From Rubrivivax sp. (lineage in GTDB: Bacteria; Pseudomonadota; Gammaproteobacteria; Burkholderiales; Burkholderiaceae_C): a stretch of DNA of 64,000 nucleotides. The DNA is taken from contig JAJTDM010000017.1 of the NCBI GenBank assembly GCA_021300575.1, forward strand, positions 1 to 64,000, read 5' to 3'. The notes beneath the pieces are model-generated. The model saw nothing but the letters and a program-made list of their open reading frames with translations. It was not told the origin of the DNA and ran no database searches. Both the position numbers and the translations under genes were made by a program. Of this stretch, positions 25,139 through 33,200 are shown in pieces; position 1 is the first letter of the stretch; each line of letters begins with the position of its first letter.

Positions 25139-25765
25139 TCAGGGCATCCTGGCGTCACCACCGGACAACACGCGCCAGCCGAACCACAAGCGGGTCAGCA
25201 CCGTCAAGCCGCACAGGCAGGCAAACGCCAGCGCCAGCAGCGGGAACGCCTGCGGCCACCAACACATGGCCGCGAAAACCAGCAAGGTCTCGGTGGCCTC
25301 GGTCAACCCCCCAAGGTAGTACAGGCCCTTGGCGGGGTAGGCCGTGCTGCGCAGCCCGCGACGCTCGGCCAGCACGGCAAACGCCAGGAAGGTGGAGCCC
25401 GTGCCCACGAAGGCCGCCAGCAGCGTGGCTGCGGCCAAGGCATTGCGTCCGGGGTCGGCCCAGGCAAACGCCAACGGAATGCTGGCGTAGAACAGAAAAT
25501 CCAGCGTGATGTCCAGGAAGGCGCCGCGGTCCGTGGGCTGCGTCAGCCGCGCCACTGCGCCGTCCAGGCCGTCGAGCAGGCGGCTGAGGAGCAGCAGCAA
25601 CAGTCCGGCCACGAAGGCCTGATGGGCGATGCAGGCTGCAGCCGCCAACCCGATGGCAAACCCCGCCCAGGTGACCGCATCCGCACCGATGCCCACCCGC
25701 ACCAGCCCCCGCGCTCCGGCCTCCAGGCCGGGACGCAGCAGGGCCAAGGCCCAACGATCGATCAT
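25139..25765 (-). CDS. CDP-alcohol phosphatidyltransferase family protein
   Basis: The 208-residue membrane protein has about six helices. The catalytic signature of CDP-alcohol phosphatidyltransferases is intact near residue 65: DGLDGAVAR, then G and two spaced Asp in DRGAFLDITLD. Such enzymes join a CDP-activated lipid or polyol to an alcohol acceptor. The DUF3047 gene begins about 45 bp downstream, so these genes probably form one minus-strand operon. The acceptor is unknown. Confidence 0.86.
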   Translation of the reverse strand: MIDRWALALLRPGLEAGARGLVRVGIGADAVTWAGFAIGLAAAACIAHQAFVAGLLLLLLSRLLDGLDGAVARLTQPTDRGAFLDITLDFLFYASIPLAFAWADPGRNALAAATLLAAFVGTGSTFLAFAVLAERRGLRSTAYPAKGLYYLGGLTEATETLLVFAAMCWWPQAFPLLALAFACLCGLTVLTRLWFGWRVLSGGDARMP

Positions 25766-25813
25766 GGCGTGGCCTTCAAGGGGCAGCCGTCACTGACAGG
25801 CGGGCGGCGCAAG

Positions 25814-25843
25814 CCTTCGCCTGCCAGGCCTTCGCCTGCCAGG
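25814..25843. repeat. Two perfect 15-bp tandem repeats
   Basis: The unit CCTTCGCCTGCCAGG occurs at 25814-25828 and 25829-25843, in the spacer between the pcp-like gene and the phosphatidyltransferase gene. Confidence 0.85.
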
Positions 25844-25870
25844 CCATCGTCACCACCCGCCACACGCCCA

Positions 25871-26269
25871 TCACGCAACCGCCCCGCCGGCCAGCCGCAA
25901 GTCCGCACCCTGGTGCGTCAGCGCCACCTGCAGCGCCAGGCGCACCCCGCGCACCTGCTCGGCCAGGGCGAGCACGGGCTTGCCGGGGTAGCGCTCAGCC
26001 TGCTCCGGCAGCAGCGGCACGTGGATGAAGCCGCTGCGCACGCCCGTGCTGGCCAGGCCCAGCGCCACCGCCAGCACCGGGCGGGTGCGCGCAAGCGCCT
26101 CATCCAAGGCCGACAAGGCCTGATGAAAGACGCAGGGCAGTTCCACCGCCACCACCCGCACCCCGGCCAAGGTCTCCCCGTCCAGCTGCCTGGCGATCAG
26201 GAGGCTGGGGTTGACGGGGTCTCCGCCGAAGGGTTCGAAGGCGGTGAGGAGGATCTGGGGGACAGTCAT
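25871..26269 (-). pseudogene. pcp: Pyrrolidone-carboxylate peptidase with the catalytic core deleted
   Basis: The protein has only 132 residues against about 215 in the family. The N-terminal part is a good Pcp (ILLTAFEPFGGDPVNPS, then VELPCVFHQALSALDEAL) up to VLAVALGLAS near residue 73. The next residues, TGVRSGFIHVPLLPEQ, belong about 84 residues further on in normal Pcp. The missing part holds the catalytic Glu, Cys and His. The frame is kept across the deletion (near base 26050). The protein cannot be an active peptidase; it is either a recent pseudogene or a stable non-enzyme. It leads the minus-strand group with the phosphatidyltransferase. Confidence 0.82.
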
Positions 26270-26796
26270 GGCGGTGGAAAGTCTAGCCCCAGGCGACCAC
26301 GCTCAGGCGCCGAGCGGCGGCAGGGCTGGACCCAGCCTTCGAGCGCTCGCGTGCCTTCGCGCACCTGAGCCGAGCCGACGCCGCGTGGGCAAGCGCCACC
26401 CCAATCGCAGCGCTGTGGCAGCTGTTCTCGCGCTGGCGTGGTCGCTGACCCTCACGTTCGTAGAAGGCGATCTGGGCACATGCGCAGGCGGCCAACGCGA
26501 GACCCGCCAGCGCGACTGAGGATCAAGGGAGTGCGTGCAGCACCAGTTCCTTGTCAGCGGCTGAGCACCGGTGTGTGCCGGCGCTGATCAGCATCAATGG
26601 ACAGCCGGGCTGGTCGCTTACAACGGGTCTGCCTGACCCACATCAGCGCAGCCCCGTGATGAACCCTCCCCAAGCACCCCCCGCGAACCGCCTGCGCGAC
26701 GAAGCTTGACAACGTACAGGCCGGGGGTGGCAGGCGCTCGACAGACTCTTGCCGGTGTCCACGGACGCCGGACTTTTCAACTCCCGGAGGTTCACC
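26270..26796. other. 527-bp region without a recognisable gene
   Basis: Both strands have only short, Arg/Ala-rich open frames typical of shadow coding. A TTGACA hexamer at 26706-26711 has no matching -10. No hairpin or repeat of note was seen. The region separates the divergent pcp-like gene and the beta-glucan synthase group and presumably holds their promoters. Confidence 0.5.
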
Positions 26797-26976
26797 ATGA
26801 TGACGTTCCCTGATCTGCGCAACCCAGCGCCAACCGGCCTTGATGCCGGATGCATCGCATCCGCATTCGCATCCCCGAATTCCACGCTGCCCGGCGAGGA
26901 ACCTCTTTGCAACTTCGGCAGCGTGGCCGTCAAGTCAGACCTTGGCGCCGGGATCACGGCCAGAGGAGCGCTGTGA
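26797..26976 (+). CDS. Hypothetical 59-residue ORF upstream of the glucan synthase gene
   Basis: I do not recognise this sequence. Its support is a perfect GGAGG ribosome site 6 bp before the ATG and a TGATG overlap with the next small ORF. The protein (starting MMTFPDLRNPAPTG) has no membrane helix or signal. It may be a real small protein or a leader whose translation influences the downstream genes. Confidence 0.4.
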   Translation: MMTFPDLRNPAPTGLDAGCIASAFASPNSTLPGEEPLCNFGSVAVKSDLGAGITARGAL

Positions 26977-27206
26977 TGACGCAATCTTCGATGTGGAGCA
27001 CGTCTTGCCACGGGGAAGCCGCTGACACAACGTCGAGAGAGCTGTCCGCCCTGGGTGAGCATCTGGCGCTGTGCAATGGCGATGGCGCGCGGCGGGTGGC
27101 CATGCATTGCGGCGTGCGTCAGCTGCAAGGCCTGGTTCAGGGGCGGCTGGTCAGCGCGTCGGCGGTGGCAGCAACGATGATCGGCATCACCTGGCTGGTG
27201 CTGTAG
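26976..27206 (+). CDS. Hypothetical 76-residue protein with a C-terminal hydrophobic segment
   Basis: The start codon overlaps the stop of the previous small ORF and the TAG stop lies 3 bp before the glucan synthase ATG. This tight spacing suggests a true operon. The C terminus (SASAVAATMIGITWLVL) is hydrophobic enough for a tail anchor, and the middle (SALGEHLALCNGDGARRVAM) looks helical. No family was recognised. A function with the glucan synthase at the inner membrane is possible. Confidence 0.42.
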   Translation: MTQSSMWSTSCHGEAADTTSRELSALGEHLALCNGDGARRVAMHCGVRQLQGLVQGRLVSASAVAATMIGITWLVL

Positions 27207-27209
27207 TTC

Positions 27210-30200
27210 ATGGCGGCTGGGGTCCTGCAGCGCCTGCTGCCTGAGGTGCCGCAGGCGCTTGCTCGATTTCTGGATCCGGCGGCCGGGATGCTGGCTGAGC
27301 CGATACGGGCCGAGATCTTCGGGCCGATACGCTTCGCCCAGCATGGGCGCAGCCTCGGCGCGACCCATCGCGCCGAGCGGCCGGGCATGCTCCACGCGAC
27401 CTTCTTTCCGCGCCTGCAGGACAACATCCGCATGCTGCGGCAGGCCCACGCGGTGATCGGAGACCAGGTCGCGGCGGGCTACGACATCAGCCCGGCGGCG
27501 CAATGGCTGCTCGACAACTTCCATCTCATCGATGCCCAGCTGCTGGCGATCCACGAGGGCCTGCCACGCAGCTACTTCCGCGCCCTGCCGGTGCTGCTCG
27601 ACGAGCCGCTGGCCGGCCTGCCCCGCATCTACGGCGTCGCCTGGGCTTTCATCGCCCATACCGACGGTGCCCTCGACGAGGATCTGCTGGTGCCCTTCCT
27701 GGTCGCCTACCAGGAGTCACGCGAGCTGCGTCTGGGCGAAATGTGGGCCCTGCCGACCACGCTGCGTGTGGTGCTGGTCGAGAACCTGCGCCGCCTCGCC
27801 GAGCGCCTGGCCACCCACAAGGCGGCGCGTGAGGTGGCCAACCTCGTGTGCGATCGACTGCCGACCTGCAGCGTGGAGTGGCTGGAGGCGCTTCGGTCCC
27901 TGCTGGAGCGGCGCGGCGTGGCCGTTTCCTTCCTGGCCCAGATGGCGCAGCGCCTGCAGGACGGGGCGCTCGAGGTCGACGCCAAGGTGCCTGTTGAGGT
28001 GCTCGACTGGCTGCAGGCCGCCCTGCCCCATCTGGCCGGTGTGCAGGCGCAACAGGCCATGGAACAGACGGCCGACAACCTGAGCGTGAGCAATGCAGTG
28101 ACCTCGCTGCGCCAGATCGGCGACACCGACTGGCCCGACATCGTCGGCCGCACCAGCGCGCTGATGCAGCTCATGCTCTCCTCGGCCTCGTTTGCCGCAG
28201 AGCACAGTGGCACGCGCGACAGGACGCTGCATGTGATCGAGCATCTCGCGCGCCGCAGCCGGCGCACCGAGATGGAGGTGGCGCAGACCCTGCTCGGTCT
28301 GATGAAGGCACCTGCCGTCTCGGGAGAGGCGGACACCCGGGCCGAAGCAGCCGAAGCAGCCGAAGCACCTCAAGCGGCTGAGGCCACGACGGCGGCCCAC
28401 TGGCTGGTCGGGGGCGGACGCGACACACTCCATCGGGCTCTCGGCTTGCATGCCTATCGTTGGGGGGCGTGGCAGGCGGCGCTGCGCCATGCTGCGCTAC
28501 CGCTGTACCTGGGCGCGGTGGTCCTGGGCACCTGGGCACTGATGGCCTGGGTCCTGCCCCCTGATGGTCACAGCAGCGCGACCGGCTACGGCGCCTGGAT
28601 CGCGCCGTTGGTGGCCATGCTTGCGCTGTTGCCGGCCTCGGAAACTGCGGTGGCGGTCATCCACCGCCTGATCAGCGAGTCGACGCGACCGCACAAGCTG
28701 TCGCGTCTGGCGCTGGTCGACGGCATTCCTGCGGAACACCGGGTGATGGTCGTGATCCCCGCGATGATCACCGACGCAGCCACCATCGACCGCCTGGTGC
28801 ACCGGTTGGTCCTGCACTGGCTGGCCAACCCCGAGCGCCACGCGCAATTCGCGCTGCTGAGCGACTGGGCCGACGCCGCCACCGAGCATGCGGCCGGAGA
28901 TGAAGCCTTGCTGGCGTACGCGGTGGAGCAGATCCGCTCTGTCAATGCGCGCCATCCGATGCCCGGCAACGGGGAGCCAGTGCCGCGCTTAGTCTTGCTG
29001 CACCGCCCGCGCACGTACAGTCCCAGCGAGCAGGCGTGGATCGGCTGGGAACGCAAACGCGGCAAGCTCGAACAACTGGTGGCCGCACTGGCCACGGGTG
29101 ACCATTCGGCCTTCGCCGACCTGGGCGAGGCCTCATTGATCGCTGCGGGCACGCGCCATCTCGTCACCCTGGACAGCGACACCCAACTGCCCCCTGGGCG
29201 CCTGCGTGAACTGGTGAGCGTGGCCGCGCATCCGGACAACCAGCCGCGACTGAATGCTGCGGGCACACGCGTGGTCAGCGGCTACGGCATCCTGCAACCG
29301 CGGATCGTCACGCCGCTGCCGGCACGGCACGAGGACACGGCCTTCCACCGCCTGTTCGCCGGCGAATGCGGTATCGATCCCTACGGTTCGGCCAGCTCCG
29401 AGGTCTATCAGGACTTGTTCGGCGAAGGCAGCTTCACCGGAAAGGGGCTGCTGCAGGTGGACGCCGTGCATGCGGTCCTCCACGGACGGCTGCCTGAAGG
29501 ATGGGTGCTCAGCCACGACCTGCTCGAAGGATCCATCGCGCGCTGCGCCGCCGTGACCGACATCACGCTGATCGAAGACGCGCCGGGCCATGCCGAGGTC
29601 GCCGCGTCGCGGGTGCACCGCTGGACGCGGGGCGACTGGCAGTTGCTGCCCTTCCTGCTGCAACCGTGGCGCTGGTCGCTCGGTGCGGTCAACCGCTGGA
29701 AGTTCATCGACAACCTGCGCCGCTCGCTGTTGCGGCCAGCGTCGCTGGCGTTGCTGACGGTCATGATGGTGGCCCCAGGGCTGTCACCCTGGCGAGCGCT
29801 GGCCCTGGTGTTCGCGGCCTTCTGCGCCGGACCACTGCTGGGGGCGTTGGCCGGTCTGGCACCCACCCGTTCCGCGGTGGCCAGGGCGCATTTCTACCGT
29901 CAGGCCGGGGTCGATCTGGTGCGCGCATGCGGCGCCGGTCTGTGGCATTTGGCCATGCTGCTGCAACATGCGGCCGCCGCCGTCGACGCGATCGTGCGGG
30001 CCCTGTGGCGGATGACGATCAGCCGCCGCCTGCTGCAATGGACAACGGCCGCGAGCGCGCAGTCGGCCGCACGCGTGGACTTCTTGTGGGCCGTGCGTCG
30101 GCACCCGCTGGTGCCGCCGGCCGCGTTGCTGCTGATCGCTGCGCTGGCGTTGACCGGCACGCCCCACCTGGTGCTGGGGATCGCGCTGTGCCTGCTCTGG

Positions 30201-33200
30201 GGGGGGGCACCGGTGTGGAGCTGGTGGGCGAGTCGCCCCGTGCCAGCACCGGTGTCAGCCACAGTGCGCGAGCAGGATCGTCCGTACCTGGGCGTGCTGG
30301 CGCGTGACTCGTGGGGCTACTTCGAGCGCTGCGTGACGGCGGCCGACCGTCACCTGCCGCCAGACAACCTGCAGACGGCGCCGCATGAGATGCTGGCGCG
30401 GCGCACCTCGCCGACCAACATCGGCCTGTACTTGCTGAGCGTGGCTTGCGCGCGCGAATTCGGCTGGATCGACACGCCTGAGTTGCTCCGCCGGTTGCAG
30501 AACACCCTGGACAGCGTCGATCGCCTGCAGCGCCATCGCGGCCACCTCCTCAATTGGTACGACACCGCCAGCGGCGAGCCGCTGCTGCCGATGTACGTCT
30601 CCACCGTGGACAGCGGCAACCTGAGCGGCCACCTGCTGGCCGTTGCGCAAGCCTGCCGGGCGCTGGCCCACGGCGCCCCGCATGCGGCGCTGTCAGGCCG
30701 CCCGACGCCACCGGCTGACGACGATGAGACGCAGCACCGCCTGCGCAGCATGGCCGATCGCTGCGAGCAGCTGGCCTGGCAGCCTGACTTTGCCTTTCTC
30801 TACCACCGCAAGCGGCACTTGCTGCACATCGGCTGGCGCGTCGCCGAGCAGCAGCTCGACGCCGGTTTCTACGATCTGTTGGCTTCCGAATCCCGGCTGA
30901 CCAGCCTGCTGGCCATCGCCAAGGGTGACGTGCCGGTGCGCCACTGGTGGGCGCTCGGACGCCCGTTCTACGCCGTCGGCGCGGCCGCCGCCTTGCGCTC
31001 GTGGTCGGGCTCGATGTTCGAGTACCTGATGCCGACGCTGGTGCTGGCCGAGCCTCGCGGCAGCGTGCTTTTCGAGGCGAGCACCGCGGCGCTGGTCGAG
31101 CAATGCCGCTACGCGGCGGCACATGGTGTGCCCTGGGGAATCTCAGAGTCGGCCTACGCGGGCTGCGACCACACCCTGGCCTACCAGTATGCGCCGCAGG
31201 GTGTGCCGCGACTGGCGCTGCGCCGCACACCGCCCGACGAGCTGGTGGTCGCGCCCTACGCCACCGCGCTGGCGGCCCAGATCGCACCGCACGACGCCTG
31301 CCTGAACCTGTCTGCACTCGAGCGCCTTGGCGCGCGCGGCAGGCTGGGTTTTTTCGAGGCGCTGGACTTCTCGCCCTCTCGCCAGAGCAGCCGCCAGGTG
31401 GAGGGCACGCCGCTGATCCGCGTCCAGACCTTCATGGCCCACCACCAGGGCATGACGCTGGTGGCGCTGGCCAACGTGTTGCTGGACGGCGTGGCGCAGC
31501 GCTGGGGCATGGCCCACCCGCACATCGAGGCCGCCGTATCGCTTCTGCACGAGCGCGCCCCGCGCGAGATCTCGCGCCTGCATGCACCGCCGGCCTACCC
31601 GCTGCCCGTCACGCTGCAGTCGCGAGCGCCACTGCTGATGCGCGTGCTGGCGCCAGGTCAGCATGCGGTCGAGCCGACGCAGCTGTTATCCAACGGCCAC
31701 TACAGCGTGAGCTTGCGCGCCAACGGCGCAGGCACCAGCCGCTGCGGGGGCGTGAGCATCCACCGCTGGCGCGACGACGCGCTGCGCGATGCCTGGGGTC
31801 ACTTTCTCTACCTTCGCCGATCCGAGGGCGGCCCGCTCTTCTCGCTGACCCAGCACCCGGCGCCGGACCCGGCGGCACGCTATGAGTGTGTGTTCCATGC
31901 CGACCGTGTGTGCTTCGAGGCCCATTGGCCCGACCTGCGCGCCCGCGTCACGGTCTGGGTGAGCCCCGAGGACGACATCGAGTTCCGACAGGTCGAATTG
32001 CACAACCTGGGCGACGCGGCGCTGGCGATCGAGATCGTCTCGGCCTTCGAGGTCACGTTGGCAGACGCGCGAGCCGACGAGGCGCATCCGGCTTTTGGCA
32101 ACCTCTTCATCCGTGCGGACGCACAGCCGGCCCAATCGGCCCTGCACTTCGAGCGGCGGCCGCGCCTGGCCGGTGAACCGGGATTGCAGGCGGCGCACTT
32201 CCTTTCTGACGGGAGTGCGCAGGTCCAGGGCTTGCGCCAGCAGACCGACCGGCGGCGCTGGATGGGCCGCAACCGTGATGCCAGCGCACCGCGCGCCTTG
32301 CTCGACGAATGGCCCACCGGCACCGACGACGTCGCCCTCGACACCGGCCTGGACCCGGTGTGCGCGCTGTCGGCACGGCTGCTCCTGGCGCCACAGGGGC
32401 AGGCCGGGCTGACCTTCGCGACCGCGGCATCGGCGCACGGTCCCACGCTGCAGGCGGTGATCGACAAGTACCGTCAGCACAGCCATGTCGAGCGCGCCTC
32501 CCTGATGTCGGCCACGCTGGCCGGCATCCGGCTGCACGACCTGCACCTGGTAGCCGACAACCTGTCCGCGATCCAGACCCTGACCACCGCCCTGATGCAG
32601 AGCCTGGCGCGACCGAACGCTTTGCCGGGCGCGCCCGTCGCCTTCGACCGCCGGTTGCTGGCGCGGGCGGTCGTCTTGCCCGGTGCGCCCGCTGCCTTCG
32701 ACCGCCGGTTGCTGTGGCGCTACGGCATCTCCGGGGACCAGCCGCTGATCCTGGTGTCGATCAGCACCCTGCCGGGGCTGGGCCTGGTGAAGGCGCTGGC
32801 GCAGGCGCTGCGCCTGTGGAGCTGGGGCGGCGTGGCCTGTGATCTGGTCATCGTCAACGCGGAGCCGGCGTCGTACCTGATGGCCTTGCAGCGCGCCCTG
32901 GGCGCACTGCGCGACCGCCACGACGCCGACGCCGGTGCGCGCGCCGGTGGTGGCGCCGTCGGACTGCACCTGTTGCGCGCCGAAGACCTGGAGAAAGACG
33001 CTCTGGCCACACTGCAGGGCCTGGCGCGAATCCGCTTGCTGGCCGACGGGCGCCCACTCGCCCACCACACGCGCGAGTGGGCCGAACGACACGAGGCGGC
33101 GCGCACGCTGCGCCAGGAGGACGTGTCGGTGGTTGCGATGAAGGTGGAGGGCGGTGGTGTGGAGGGCGGCGAGGAAAACCCTGGCGGCGACGCCGGGGGC

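Noticed and set aside
26706-26711. TTGACA as a promoter for the glucan synthase group
   Set aside because: No -10-like hexamer lies 16-18 bp downstream; the sequence there is GC-rich.
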